A stretch of DNA of 45,206 nt from positions 1 through 45,206 of the forward strand of contig JAGWPW010000132.1 of assembly GCA_028870315.1 (NCBI GenBank). Direction: 5' to 3'. The notes beneath the pieces were generated by a model. It had not been told where the DNA came from. It saw only the letters and a list, made by a program, of their open reading frames with translations, and searched no databases. Numbering within the stretch: position 1 is the first letter of the stretch; the number at the start of each line of letters is the position of its first letter. This DNA comes from Sphingomonadales bacterium (GTDB lineage Bacteria; Pseudomonadota; Alphaproteobacteria; Sphingomonadales; Sphingomonadaceae). Made by a program: the position numbers and the translations under genes. Below are positions 1 through 8,509 of the stretch, piece after piece.

Positions 1-2
1 TG

Positions 3-308
3 CCCAAGGGCGAACTGACCCATCGCGGCGTGCCGGTCGATCTCGGCGCGATCCGCGATACCGCGCTTCTCGCCATCGAGGGCGAGAACGACGACATCTC
101 GGGGATCGGGCAGACCCGCGCCGCGCTGACCATCGCGACCGCCCTGCCCGACAGCGCCAAGCAATATTTCCTCGCGCCCAAGGCCGGGCATTACGGGATC
201 TTCAACGGCAGCCGCTGGCGCAAGACGATCGCCCCGGTGGTCGAGGCCTGGATCGACGCGCATGGCGCACGCCAGGGCAGCACGCGCAATTTGCGGGTGA
301 TCGGCTAG
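3..308 (+). CDS. phaZ: Intracellular polyhydroxyalkanoate depolymerase, C-terminal fragment
   Basis: Only the last 101 residues are present; the gene starts left of the window and is read in the frame beginning at base 3. The tail contains AGHYGIFNGSRWR followed by IAPVVEAWI, which is characteristic of the C-terminal domain of intracellular PHB/PHA depolymerases. These alpha/beta-hydrolase-type enzymes mobilise the carbon-storage polyester in the cytoplasm, and the His in GHYG is the likely catalytic-triad histidine. The TAG stop (306-308) is the first three bases of a long hairpin shared with the convergent IMPase gene. Family assignment is good; everything about the N-terminal half is out of view. 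Confidence 0.82.
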   Translation, partial: PKGELTHRGVPVDLGAIRDTALLAIEGENDDISGIGQTRAALTIATALPDSAKQYFLAPKAGHYGIFNGSRWRKTIAPVVEAWIDAHGARQGSTRNLRVIG

Positions 309-347
309 AGCAAAATTCGTGATCCAGAAATCGCGCATTTTGCTCTA
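306..347. terminator. Bidirectional hairpin, 3' module of a dispersed repeat
   Basis: An inverted repeat with 11-base perfect outer arms (306-316 TAGAGCAAAAT and 337-347 ATTTTGCTCTA) and an imperfect inner stem (318-323 with 330-335). It begins with the phaZ stop codon and lies between convergent genes, so it probably ends transcription from both sides. The core (GAGCA...TGCTC around a GTGAT/ATCGC inner stem) is the same design as the hairpin at 23823-23863. It is therefore also listed as a member of the dispersed repeat family. Confidence 0.65.
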
Positions 348-405
348 AGGCTTGCGCGTTCGTCCGCAGGCGTGCGGGGCATGGCGAACCGCGCCGCGCC
401 CGAAT

Positions 406-1215
406 TCAGTGCCCGGCGGGAAGCGCGTGCATCCGCTCGGCAAGCTCGTCCCACAGCTGCGGCGTTGCCGCCGCGATCAGCCCGCGCCGGCCATCATCGA
501 CGCGATAGGCGGTGCCGTCGGGCCGGGCCGCCTTGCCGCCGCTTTCGTTGAGGAACAGCACGCCCGCGGCATGGTCCCAGGCATAGGTCCGCTCGAAGAT
601 CGACAGGTCGTTCAGCCCGAGGACGATGCGCGGATATTGTTCGGCCGCGCAGCGCGGGATATCGACGGTGCGGTAATGCGGCGCGATCGCGGTTTGCAGC
701 GCGGCGCGGCGCGCGGGATCGGCGAAAAGCAGCGAGATCGCGGCGATCGGCGGCTGCGCGCCGCTTGCCCTTGCGCAAATCGCGGCATCGTCGAGGAAGG
801 CGCCATGCCCGCGCGCGGCGCTGCAAAAGCGCCCGGTGAGCGGATCGAGAATCCAGCCGCCGATGGCCTCGCCCCGCTCGGCGAGCGCGACGAGAATGCC
901 GAAGGGCGGCCGGCCGGCGGCGAAATTGTTGGTGCCATCGAGCGGATCGACGATCCAGCACAGCGCATCGCCAAGCCGCTCCAGCAGCGCCGGGTCGGCA
1001 TGCACCGCTTCCTCGCCGACGATCGTCGCTTCGGGCAGGAGGCGCGCCAGCGCCTCGGACAGGATCGCCTCGCTTTCGTGGTCGGCGATGGTGACGGCGT
1101 CGTCCACCGCCTTTTGCCCGATCTCATGCGTGGCGAGATGCTGATAGCGCGGCAGGATCGCGCGCGTCGCGGCATCGCGCATGATCGCCTCGACCGAACG
1201 GGTGAGCGCGCGCAT
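406..1215 (-). CDS. Inositol monophosphatase family phosphatase
   Basis: A 269-residue Mg2+-dependent phosphatase of the IMPase/SuhB/HisN superfamily. The metal-binding motifs are in order: GEE (about residues 68-70), DPLDGTNNF (90-98) and the C-terminal WDHAAG. Substrate cannot be read from sequence; members act on inositol phosphates, histidinol phosphate or adenosine bisphosphate. The start ATG (1215-1213) overlaps the argJ stop by one base (TGATG), so the two genes are co-transcribed and probably translationally coupled. A longer in-frame start reaching to 1272 would overlap argJ heavily and is less likely. The pairing with argJ gives weak support for a role in amino-acid metabolism. Confidence 0.9.
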   Translation of the reverse strand: MRALTRSVEAIMRDAATRAILPRYQHLATHEIGQKAVDDAVTIADHESEAILSEALARLLPEATIVGEEAVHADPALLERLGDALCWIVDPLDGTNNFAAGRPPFGILVALAERGEAIGGWILDPLTGRFCSAARGHGAFLDDAAICARASGAQPPIAAISLLFADPARRAALQTAIAPHYRTVDIPRCAAEQYPRIVLGLNDLSIFERTYAWDHAAGVLFLNESGGKAARPDGTAYRVDDGRRGLIAAATPQLWDELAERMHALPAGH

Positions 1216-2441
1216 CAGCTGCGGTAATCGGCGTTGATCGCGATATAGCCATGCGTCAGGTCGCAGGTCCATACCGTCGCGCGGCCTTCGCCAAGGCCGA
1301 TGTCGATGGCGATGCGGATCTCGCTTTCGCGCAGATGCGCGGCGACCGGGCCTTCGTCATAGCCGGCAACCGGCTCGCCATCGCGCGCGACCGGCGTATC
1401 GCCGAAAGCGATCGCCAGCCGGTCGCGGTCGGCCGGCTCGCCCGCCTTGCCGACCGCCATGACGATGCGGCCCCAATTGGCGTCCTCGCCGGCGATCGCG
1501 GTCTTGACCAGCGGCGAATTGGCGACCGACAGCCCGATGCGGCGGGCGCTGTCGTCGCTGACCGCGCCGGTGACGGCGATGGCGATGAACTTGCGCGCGC
1601 CCTCGCCATCGCGCACCACGAGATGCGCGAGTTGCAGGCACACCGCCTCCAGCGCCGCGGCGAAGGCATCCGCGCCCGGGCTGTCGAAACTCTCGATGCG
1701 CGCATTGCCCGCCTTGCCGGTGGCGAAGGCGAGCACGGTATCGCTGGTCGAGGTGTCGCTGTCGACGGTGATGCAGTGGAAGCTGCGGTCCGCCGCGTGG
1801 CTGAGCAATTGTTGCAGGAACGCGGGCGCGATCGCGGCATCGGTGAAGATATAGCCGAGCATCGTGGCCATGTCGGGGGCGATCATGCCGCTGCCCTTGA
1901 TGATCGCCGAGATCGTCACTGTCCGCTCGCCGACGATGGCGGTGGCGGTCGCGCCCTTGGGGAAGGTGTCGGTGGTGGAGATGGTCCGCGCCGCGTCCTG
2001 CCAGCTGCACGGCGCGGCGGCAAGCGCGCTCGCGACGCCGGCGCGCGCCTTGTCGGCGGGCAGCGGCACGCCGATGACCCCGGTCGAGGAGACGAACACC
2101 TCGCTCGCCGCGCAGCCGAGATGGGCCGCGACCTGCGCCATGATTGCCTCCACCGCCGCGCGTCCGCGCCGCCCGGTGAAGGCATTGGCATTGCCGGCAT
2201 TGACGACGAGCGCGCGTGCGCGCCCCGCCTTCACCTGCGCGCGCCCGAGTTCGACCTCGGAGGAACAACAGACGTTCTTCGTGAACACACCCGCGACCGC
2301 GGTGCCCTGCGCAAGCTCGACACAGGTGAGGTCGCAGCGCCCCCAGTCCTTGTAGCCGGCGCGGGCGATGCGCGGCGTCACCCCGGCGATTGCGGGCAGG
2401 TCGGGGAAAGGCACAGCGAGTGGCGATATGGTGTCGGACAT
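1215..2441 (-). CDS. argJ: Bifunctional glutamate N-acetyltransferase / N-acetylglutamate synthase
   Basis: The 408-residue ArgJ proenzyme of the cyclic arginine pathway. It transfers acetyl from N-acetylornithine to glutamate and, if bifunctional, also makes N-acetylglutamate from acetyl-CoA. The self-cleavage site is visible in MIAPDMATML: cleavage before Thr193 creates the nucleophile and the alpha and beta chains. KGSGMIAPDMATM and the oxyanion STTG-type motif (SSTGVIG, about 118-124) are intact, and the length is typical. The start is only 8 bases downstream of a -10-like GCTAAC, so the message may be leaderless. It is the first gene of a two-gene unit with the IMPase-family gene. Confidence 0.96.
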   Translation of the reverse strand: MSDTISPLAVPFPDLPAIAGVTPRIARAGYKDWGRCDLTCVELAQGTAVAGVFTKNVCCSSEVELGRAQVKAGRARALVVNAGNANAFTGRRGRAAVEAIMAQVAAHLGCAASEVFVSSTGVIGVPLPADKARAGVASALAAAPCSWQDAARTISTTDTFPKGATATAIVGERTVTISAIIKGSGMIAPDMATMLGYIFTDAAIAPAFLQQLLSHAADRSFHCITVDSDTSTSDTVLAFATGKAGNARIESFDSPGADAFAAALEAVCLQLAHLVVRDGEGARKFIAIAVTGAVSDDSARRIGLSVANSPLVKTAIAGEDANWGRIVMAVGKAGEPADRDRLAIAFGDTPVARDGEPVAGYDEGPVAAHLRESEIRIAIDIGLGEGRATVWTCDLTHGYIAINADYRS

Positions 2442-2449
2442 GGCGGCGC

Positions 2450-2455
2450 GTTAGC
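2450..2455 (-). promoter_or_regulatory. -10-like element of argJ (leaderless candidate)
   Basis: On the minus strand GCTAAC lies 8 bases before the argJ ATG at 2441. A transcript starting about 7 bases after the hexamer would begin at or next to the start codon. No clear -35 was found. Confidence 0.35.
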
Positions 2456-2503
2456 GCCAGCGGATCGCCGGCGCCACGGCTTTCGTCCGGACGCGGGCTC
2501 GGC

Positions 2504-2509
2504 TATCAA
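2504..2509 (+). promoter_or_regulatory. -10-like TATCAA of the TonB-domain gene (leaderless candidate)
   Basis: TATCAA ends 7 bases before the ATG at 2517, with no ribosome-binding site between. This is the same geometry as at 2948, 28309 and 44075. The -35 is not convincing. Confidence 0.4.
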
Positions 2510-2516
2510 GGCCGCC

Positions 2517-2918
2517 ATGCAGGGGTTTTTCGCGCCGCTTGTGGCGCTGGCTATAGTAGCAGGCGGTGGCGCGCGCGCCGATCCGGTCTATTTCCGTTCG
2601 ATCCCGCCCGGCCCGGTCGGCTCGACCAGCGACTGGGTGGGCGAGAAGGATTACCCCGAAGACGCGCTGCGCGCGGGCTATGCGGGGCGGGTGCGCTTCC
2701 GGGTGCTTGTCGATGTCACCGGCGCGGTGGTCGCCTGCGACGTGCTGCGCGGCACCGGCCATCCCTCGCTCGACGATGCGACCTGCGAGGCGATCGCCGC
2801 GCATGCGCGGCTGCATCCGGGCTTCGACGACAGGGGTAACCCGGTCGCGGGCAGCTATACCGGCGAGGTCGAATGGCGGCTGCCCGCATCGGCCGCGCCC
2901 GCCACGCCGCCGCCGTGA
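2517..2918 (+). CDS. TonB C-terminal-domain (energy transducer-like) periplasmic protein
   Basis: A 133-residue protein with an N-terminal hydrophobic segment and Ala-x-Ala-like cleavage site (VALAIVAGGGARA, about residues 8-20). It then consists almost wholly of a TonB C-terminal fold: DYPEDALRAGYAGRVRFRVLVDVTGAVVAC and a closing GEVEWRLP strand. Such short proteins lack the proline-rich TonB spacer, so it is not a classical TonB; a periplasmic TonB_C-like protein of unknown partner is the safe call. The start was chosen at the ATG directly after a TATCAA -10-like element. The longer open frame upstream only runs antisense to argJ. Confidence 0.8.
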   Translation: MQGFFAPLVALAIVAGGGARADPVYFRSIPPGPVGSTSDWVGEKDYPEDALRAGYAGRVRFRVLVDVTGAVVACDVLRGTGHPSLDDATCEAIAAHARLHPGFDDRGNPVAGSYTGEVEWRLPASAAPATPPP

Positions 2919-2947
2919 GCGGTCTGGACGGGGCGCGGACGCGCGCC

Positions 2948-2953
2948 TATAGC
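2948..2953 (+). promoter_or_regulatory. -10-like TATAGC before the small secreted protein
   Basis: TATAGC ends 8 bases before the ATG at 2962 in the context CCTATAGCGCG, almost identical to the sequence before recQ (28309). This suggests a leaderless start. Confidence 0.4.
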
Positions 2954-2961
2954 GCGCGCCG

Positions 2962-3237
2962 ATGATCCGGCTGCTGCTCTCTCTGCTCGCGCTGGTGTCG
3001 GGGCTTGCCGCAAGCGGCGTTCCGGCACAGGCGCGGCTGTGCGGGGGTTGCGAGACCGAGATCAATGCCACCGCGCCGGCGCGCGCCGCGCTTGCCCGGG
3101 TGGCGCCGGCGCCGGCCTTCGTTGCCGCCGCGCCGCTATTTGCGCACGCGGTGCGTGGCGCCGCACTCCGGCTGCCGTCGGGTTTCGGCCTGCCGCCGGT
3201 GCCGGCGCGCATCGCGAGCGACCGCGCGCGCGAATAG
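2962..3237 (+). CDS. Small secreted protein of unknown function
   Basis: A 91-residue product with a clear N-terminal signal peptide (MIRLLLSLLALVSGLAASG, then VPAQA as a likely cleavage site). A CGGC motif follows at about residues 27-30, then an Ala/Pro/Arg-rich tail. No domain is recognised. It is real rather than chance mainly because of the signal peptide, the good -10-like element 8 bases upstream of the ATG, and its snug fit between the TonB_C gene and secA. Two cysteines in CxxC spacing could form a disulfide or bind a metal; this is inference. Confidence 0.55.
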   Translation: MIRLLLSLLALVSGLAASGVPAQARLCGGCETEINATAPARAALARVAPAPAFVAAAPLFAHAVRGAALRLPSGFGLPPVPARIASDRARE

Positions 3238-3333
3238 CGCGGACACGCCTTCACCGTTTCCGCTTCGGGCGACGCGTGACGGGGCCGGTCCCGGCGCGGC
3301 CCAGGACATTCCCTTCGATTTCAGGATCATCGT

Positions 3334-6042
3334 ATGCTCGGCACCATCGCCAAGGCCATTTTCGGCTCGTCGAACGATCGCTATGTCAAGTCGCTCGACC
3401 GGATCGTCCAGAAGATCGCCGCTTTAGAAGCCTCGGTTGCCGCGCTCGACGATGCCGCGCTCGCCGCGCAGACGCCTGCCTTTCGCGAACGGCTCGCCGC
3501 CGGCGCCAGCCTCGACGATCTGCTTCCCGAAGCCTTCGCCACGGTGCGCGAGGCCTCGCGCCGGGTGCTCGGCCTGAGGCATTTCGACGTGCAGATGATC
3601 GGCGGCATCGTGCTTCATCGCGGCGAGATCGCCGAGATGCGCACCGGCGAGGGCAAGACGCTGGTGGCAACGCTTGCGGTCTATCTCAACGCGCTGGAGG
3701 CAAGGGGCGTCCATGTCGTCACGGTGAACGACTACCTCGCCCGGCGCGATGCCGAATGGATGGGGCAGATCTATCGCTTCCTCGGGCTGACGGTGGGGGT
3801 GATCGTCCCCAATTTGTCCGAGCCCGAGCGGCGCGCGGCCTATAATTGCGACATCACCTATGCGACCAACAACGAACTCGGCTTCGACTATCTGCGCGAC
3901 AACATGAAGCATGAGCGCGGCGAGATGGTCCACCGCCCGTTCACCTTCGCGGTGGTGGACGAGGTCGATTCGGTGCTGATCGACGAAGCGCGCACGCCGC
4001 TCATCATCTCCGGGCCGACCGACGACAAGAGCGATCTCTACATCGCCGTCGATGCGGTGGTGAAGCGGATCGCGCCCGAGGATTACGAGGCCGACGAAAA
4101 GACCAAATCGGTGACCCTGACCGAGGACGGCGCCGAGCGGATCGAGCGGATGCTCGAGGATGCGGCGCTGCTCGTCGGCTCGAACCTTTACGATATCGAG
4201 AACACCCAGGTCGTCCACCATCTCGACCAGGCGCTCAAGGCCAATGTCATGTTCAAGCGCGACATCGACTATATCGTCAAGGAAGGGAAGATCATCATCA
4301 TCGATGAGTTCACTGGACGGATGATGGACGGCCGGCGCTGGTCGAATGGCCTGCACCAGGCGGTCGAGGCGAAGGAGGGGGTGCAGATCGAGCCCGAGAA
4401 CCAGACCATGGCCTCGATCACTTTCCAGAACTACTTCCGCATGTATCCCAAGCTTGCCGGCATGACCGGCACCGCCGCCACCGAAGCCGCCGAATTCCAC
4501 GACATCTACAAGATGAACGTGGTTTCGATCCCGACCAATGTCCCGGTGCGCCGGGTCGATGAGGAGGACGAGTTCTACAAGAACACCGCCGACAAGTTCC
4601 AGGCGATCGCCAGGCTGATCGGCGAGCGCGCCGCCGCCGGCCAGCCGGTGCTGGTCGGCACGGTCTCGATCGAGAAATCCGAGCTTCTGTCCGAATATCT
4701 CAGGCAGCAGGGGGTGAAGCACAATGTTCTCAACGCCCGCTTCCACGAGAGCGAGGCGCATATCGTCGCGCAGGCCGGGCGGCTGGGCGCGGTGACCATC
4801 GCCACCAACATGGCCGGTCGCGGCACCGACATCCAGCTTGGGGGCAATATCGAGTTCCGTATCGAGGACGAGCTTCGCGACCTGCCCGAAGGTCCCGCGC
4901 GCGAGACACGGGTGGCGCAGATCAGGGCCGAGGTCGCCGCCGAAAAGGAGCAGGTGCTCGCCGCCGGCGGGCTGTGCGTCATCGGCACCGAGCGTCACGA
5001 GAGCCGGCGCATCGACAACCAGCTGCGCGGCCGTTCGGGCCGGCAGGGCGATCCCGGGCTTTCGCGCTTCTACCTCTGCCTCGAAGATGATCTTTTGCGC
5101 ATCTTCGGCCCCGATACGATGTTCTCGCGGCTGATGAATTCGAACCTCGCCGATGGCGAGGCGATCGGCTCGAAATGGCTGTCGAAAGCGATCGAAACCG
5201 CGCAGAAAAAGGTCGAGGCGCGCAATTACGACATCAGGAAGCAGGTCGTCGAATTCGACAATGTGATGAACGACCAGCGCAAGGTGATCTACGAGCAGCG
5301 CGCCGAGATCATGGATGCCGAAGCGGTGGACGAGGTCGTCCATGACATGCGCCACGATACGGTCAATGCGCTGGTCGGCACCGCCTGTCCGCCCGGGTCC
5401 TATCCCGAGTCATGGGACATCGCGGGGCTGGGCACGCGCATCCGCGATATTCTCGGCTTCGAGGCGCCGCTTGCCGCCTGGCTCGACGAGGACGGCATCG
5501 ATCCCGAGCGGCTCGAACAGCGCCTCGCCGAAATGGCCGACGCGCATATGGCCGCGAAGATCCCCGCGGACGATGCGCCGATCTGGCGGCAGGTCGAGAA
5601 AAGCGTGCTGCTCGAACGGCTCGACCATTACTGGAAGGAGCATCTGGCGACGCTCGATGCGCTGCGTCAGGTGGTGTTCCTGCGCAGTTATGCGCAGAAG
5701 ACGCCGATCAACGAATACAAGCGCGAGGCGTTCACCCTGTTCGGCCGGATGTTGGAGACGATCCGCGAGGATGTCACCCGCATCCTTGCGACCAGCGAAC
5801 TGCGGCTGCAAGCCGCCCCGCCGCCGGTGCTGCCCAACCTCCCCGATTTCCTGACCACGCCCTTCTTCCAGCCCGCGCCGGGCGACCCGTTCGCCGCATC
5901 GGGCGCGGCGGCGGGCGCGCTCGCCGTGGCGCCGGCAGCAGCGGGCGGCGACCCCTATGCCGGCATGGGCCTGTCGCGCAACGCGCCCTGCCCGTGCGGA
6001 TCGGGCGAGAAGTACAAGCATTGCCACGGCGCTGCGGGGTGA
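3334..6042 (+). CDS. secA: Preprotein translocase ATPase subunit SecA
   Basis: A full-length 902-residue SecA, the cytoplasmic motor that pushes unfolded preproteins through SecYEG. Visible parts include Walker A GEGKT (105-109), the DEVD box with [12 protein letters not shown], the pre-protein crosslinking region, motif [12 protein letters not shown], and a C-terminal SEC-C zinc motif ([14 protein letters not shown]) with Cys886, Cys888, Cys897 and His898 as ligands. AGGA lies about 7 bases before the ATG. It is transcribed alone and ends at a strong hairpin (6143-6175). Nothing unusual was seen. Confidence 0.99.
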   Translation: MLGTIAKAIFGSSNDRYVKSLDRIVQKIAALEASVAALDDAALAAQTPAFRERLAAGASLDDLLPEAFATVREASRRVLGLRHFDVQMIGGIVLHRGEIAEMRTGEGKTLVATLAVYLNALEARGVHVVTVNDYLARRDAEWMGQIYRFLGLTVGVIVPNLSEPERRAAYNCDITYATNNELGFDYLRDNMKHERGEMVHRPFTFAVVDEVDSVLIDEARTPLIISGPTDDKSDLYIAVDAVVKRIAPEDYEADEKTKSVTLTEDGAERIERMLEDAALLVGSNLYDIENTQVVHHLDQALKANVMFKRDIDYIVKEGKIIIIDEFTGRMMDGRRWSNGLHQAVEAKEGVQIEPENQTMASITFQNYFRMYPKLAGMTGTAATEAAEFHDIYKMNVVSIPTNVPVRRVDEEDEFYKNTADKFQAIARLIGERAAAGQPVLVGTVSIEKSELLSEYLRQQGVKHNVLNARFHESEAHIVAQAGRLGAVTIATNMAGRGTDIQLGGNIEFRIEDELRDLPEGPARETRVAQIRAEVAAEKEQVLAAGGLCVIGTERHESRRIDNQLRGRSGRQGDPGLSRFYLCLEDDLLRIFGPDTMFSRLMNSNLADGEAIGSKWLSKAIETAQKKVEARNYDIRKQVVEFDNVMNDQRKVIYEQRAEIMDAEAVDEVVHDMRHDTVNALVGTACPPGSYPESWDIAGLGTRIRDILGFEAPLAAWLDEDGIDPERLEQRLAEMADAHMAAKIPADDAPIWRQVEKSVLLERLDHYWKEHLATLDALRQVVFLRSYAQKTPINEYKREAFTLFGRMLETIREDVTRILATSELRLQAAPPPVLPNLPDFLTTPFFQPAPGDPFAASGAAAGALAVAPAAAGGDPYAGMGLSRNAPCPCGSGEKYKHCHGAAG

Positions 6043-6142
6043 GGCGCGGCCAAAGCCGTGCGGCCGCGTAACAGGCGTCGCAGCGCTGCCGGGGCTGCTC
6101 GCCCGCCGGCCCTCCTCACGCACCCTCGCGGGGCAATCCCGG

Positions 6143-6175
6143 CGGGTCAATCCGATGCCATCGGGCATTGACCCG
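6143..6175. terminator. Bidirectional hairpin between secA and the MarR gene
   Basis: Arms CGGGTCAAT (6143-6151) and ATTGACCCG (6167-6175) enclose CCGAT/ATCGG (6152-6156, 6160-6164), giving a 14-bp stem with one 2-base bulge and a GCC loop. It lies between convergent genes. There is no long T-run. Confidence 0.6.
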
Positions 6176-6186
6176 AGGCTCCGCAG

Positions 6187-6600
6187 CTAGCCCAACTTCG
6201 CCAGGATTTCGGTCATGGCGGGGGCGATGCGGCGGATTTCGTCGCGATGCGCGGCCGACAGGCTGTCGAGCAGCGCAAAGGCGCGCGGCGTGAGCCGCAG
6301 CAGCGTGCGCCGCTTGTCGCGCATCGCCGGCATACGCTCGACAAGGCCGAGCGCCTCCAGCCGATCGACCACCCCCGTCGCGCTGTGCGGCTTGACGATC
6401 AGCCGCTCGGCGACATGGCCGACCGTCGCTTCGCGCGCGTCGCAGGCCCGGATCGCGAGCAGCGCCTGGTGCTGTTGCGGCGTCAGCCCGGCGGCGGCGG
6501 CGGCGTGCTCGCTGAACGCCTGAAAGCGGCGGATCGCGTAGCGGAACGCGGCGAGCGCCGCATAATCGGCATCGCTCAGCGGATCGGTTTTCGTCGGCAC
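6187..6600 (-). CDS. MarR-family transcriptional regulator
   Basis: A 137-residue winged-helix regulator. The recognition region reads TVGHVAERLIVKPHSATGVVDRLEALGLVERMPAMRDKRRTLLRLT, the standard MarR wHTH plus wing with the D-x-R motif. The start was set at GTG 6600-6598 because AGGGA sits 7 bases upstream; an ATG-initiated longer frame begins at 6651 inside the divergent promoter. It is transcribed away from the ClC channel gene. A near-perfect palindrome of MarR type lies between them and overlaps the -10 of the channel gene, so it probably represses that gene and possibly itself. The ligand is unknown. Confidence 0.9.
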   Translation of the reverse strand: MPTKTDPLSDADYAALAAFRYAIRRFQAFSEHAAAAAGLTPQQHQALLAIRACDAREATVGHVAERLIVKPHSATGVVDRLEALGLVERMPAMRDKRRTLLRLTPRAFALLDSLSAAHRDEIRRIAPAMTEILAKLG

Positions 6601-6613
6601 CGGGCTTCCCTGC

Positions 6614-6640
6614 TTGAATTGTATCGCACTACGATATAAT
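6614..6640 (+). promoter_or_regulatory. Promoter of the ClC channel gene
   Basis: TTGAAT (6614-6619) and a perfect TATAAT (6635-6640) with a rather short 15-base spacer (CTTGAA with 16 also possible). It would start transcription near 6647, which excludes the in-frame ATG at 6639 as the start codon and favours 6672. Confidence 0.55.
6622..6636. promoter_or_regulatory. Probable MarR operator
   Basis: A 15-base palindrome, TATCGCACTACGATA, with arms TATCG/CGATA and only one mismatched inner pair. It lies in the 71-base space between the divergent MarR and ClC genes and covers the spacer and first two bases of the TATAAT. Binding there would block the channel promoter. Confidence 0.6.
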
Positions 6641-6671
6641 GGCCCGGCCATTCGCAGGACAGGGCCATTCG

Positions 6672-8465
6672 ATGTCGATGACTACGCCAGCCGCCGCCGC
6701 AAGTCACAGGCTTGGCGATCACAGCGCCGATCGCCGGATGATCATGCTTGGCGCGATGGCGCTGGTCGTCGGCGCGGGCGGGGCGATCGGCGCCTTCCTT
6801 CTCGTCAGGCTGATCGGAATCGCGACCAATCTCTTCTGGTTCGGCCGGCTGTCGGCGGCCCCGGCCACGATCACCGCTGCCCGTGTCGGCGGCCTCGCGG
6901 CGCTGATTCCGGTGGCGGGCGGGCTGATCGTCGGCCTGATGGCGCGCTTCGGCTCGGACCGGATCCGCGGCCACGGCATTCCCGAGGCGATCGAGACGAT
7001 CCTGTTCGGCGAAAGCCGGCTGTCGTTCAAGGTGGCGGTGCTCAAGCCGTTGTCCTCGGCGATCGCCATCGGCAGCGGCGGCCCGTTCGGCGCGGAGGGG
7101 CCGATCATCATGACCGGCGGCGCGATCGGCTCGCTGTTCGCGCAATGCTTCCATCTCAGCGCCGCCGAGCGCAAGACGCTGCTGGTCGCCGGTGCGGCCG
7201 CGGGCATGACCGCCATTTTCGGCACCCCGCTCGCCGCGATCCTGCTCGCGCTCGAAGTGCTGCTGTTCGAATGGAAGCCGCGCAGCTTCGTGCCGGTGGT
7301 GGCCGCGGTGCTGGTGGCGCTGGCCGGGCGGCCGCTGCTGCTGGGTGCGGCGCCGATGTTTCCGGCGCTGGCGCGCGAGCCCGACGGGGCATGGGTGTTC
7401 CCGGCCGCGGCCGGCATCGGCGCCGCGGTCGGACTGTTCGCCGCAGGCCTGTCGACGGCGCTTTACCGGATCGAGGACCTGTTCCACCGCCTGCCGGTCC
7501 ACTGGATGTGGTGGCCGGCGATCGGCGCCTGCGTGGTCGGGGTGGGCGGTCTCGTCGATCCGCGCGTGCTGGGCGCGGGCTACGGCAATATCGCCGCGCT
7601 GCTTGCCGCCTCGATGCCGCTGCGGCTGGTGCTGGTGCTGCTCGTCGTCAAGGCGGTGGTCTGGCTGGTGGCGCTGGGTTCGGGCACCTCGGGCGGGGTG
7701 CTGGCACCGATCCTGACGCTCGGCGGGGCGGCGGGGCTGCTGCTCGGCCGGATGCTGCCGGGCGATCCGGGATTCTGGGCGATGATCGGCATGGCCGGGG
7801 TGATGAGCGGGGCGATGCGCGCGCCGCTGACCGGCGCGATCTTCGCTGCCGAACTGACCGGGCGGTTCACCGCCCTGCCGGCGACCATTGCCGCCGCCGG
7901 GGCCGCGCATGCGGTCAGCGTGCTGGTGATGCGGCGCTCGATCCTGACCGAGAAGATTGCCCGGCGCGGCCGCCATATCCTCCAGGAATATACCGTCGAT
8001 CCGCTCGACCTGCTTCAGGCCGGCGAGATCATGACCCGCGACCCCGCGACGTTGCCGGGGGCGATGCCGGTGTCCGAGGTGGTTGGCTTTTTCGGGCGAT
8101 CGGCGAAGTATCGCAGCTATCCGGTCATCGATGAGGCCGGGGCGCTGATCGGGCTCGTCTCGCGCGCGGATGCGCTGCGCTGGCGGGTCGAGGGCGGGCT
8201 CGATGCCACCGCGCTCGCCGACGCGGTGTCCGACGTCGCCCAGCCGGTCGCCTTTCCCGACACGACCAGCGGCGTGGTGGCCGATCTCATCCTCGAATCG
8301 GGCATCGGCCGCATCCCGATCGTCGAGGCGGGCACGCGCCGGGTGCTCGGCATCGTCTCGCGCCAGGACCTGCTCAAGATCCGCAGCGCCATCCGCCGTG
8401 CCGAGATGCGCCGCGTGCGCCCGCTCGGCAGGACGCAATTTGACACCGCATCGGTGTCCAAATAG
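6672..8465 (+). CDS. ClC-family chloride channel/antiporter with C-terminal CBS pair
   Basis: A 597-residue inner-membrane protein. ClC signatures are GSGGPFGAEGPIIMTGG (the GxEGP selectivity helix with the gating glutamate) and GSGTSGGVLAPILTLGGAAG, followed by GVMSGAMRAPLTGAIFAAEL. A linker then leads into two CBS motifs (about residues 450-590, beginning with AGEIMTRDPATLP and ending VLGIVSRQDLLKI) that usually bind nucleotides. The start was placed at 6672 because the promoter TATAAT ends at 6640 and GGACAGGG lies 7 bases upstream. The last codons contain the operator/-35 of the next gene. The role is probably chloride/proton exchange under MarR control. Confidence 0.9.
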   Translation: MSMTTPAAAASHRLGDHSADRRMIMLGAMALVVGAGGAIGAFLLVRLIGIATNLFWFGRLSAAPATITAARVGGLAALIPVAGGLIVGLMARFGSDRIRGHGIPEAIETILFGESRLSFKVAVLKPLSSAIAIGSGGPFGAEGPIIMTGGAIGSLFAQCFHLSAAERKTLLVAGAAAGMTAIFGTPLAAILLALEVLLFEWKPRSFVPVVAAVLVALAGRPLLLGAAPMFPALAREPDGAWVFPAAAGIGAAVGLFAAGLSTALYRIEDLFHRLPVHWMWWPAIGACVVGVGGLVDPRVLGAGYGNIAALLAASMPLRLVLVLLVVKAVVWLVALGSGTSGGVLAPILTLGGAAGLLLGRMLPGDPGFWAMIGMAGVMSGAMRAPLTGAIFAAELTGRFTALPATIAAAGAAHAVSVLVMRRSILTEKIARRGRHILQEYTVDPLDLLQAGEIMTRDPATLPGAMPVSEVVGFFGRSAKYRSYPVIDEAGALIGLVSRADALRWRVEGGLDATALADAVSDVAQPVAFPDTTSGVVADLILESGIGRIPIVEAGTRRVLGIVSRQDLLKIRSAIRRAEMRRVRPLGRTQFDTASVSK

Positions 8466-8468
8466 CCT
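8440..8468 (+). promoter_or_regulatory. Operator-promoter of the OYE gene inside the end of the ClC gene
   Basis: A perfect -35 TTGACA (8440-8445), a 17-base spacer and TAGCCT (8463-8468). The -35 is part of a 7-3-7 inverted repeat: GACACCG (8442-8448) and CGGTGTC (8452-8458), flanked by TT (8439-8440) and AA (8460-8461). It encodes the last residues of the ClC protein at the same time. This is a TetR-type operator by shape. Confidence 0.6.
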
Positions 8469-8509
8469 CGCGCCGATTTCCGTGCAGGATCGCGGAACGA
8501 GGAGGGACG

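Noticed and set aside
352..1227. Open plus-strand frame of about 290 codons opposite the IMPase gene
   Set aside because: The sense strand encodes complete metal-binding motifs of a phosphatase. The plus-strand product is low-complexity Arg-rich and has no family resemblance.
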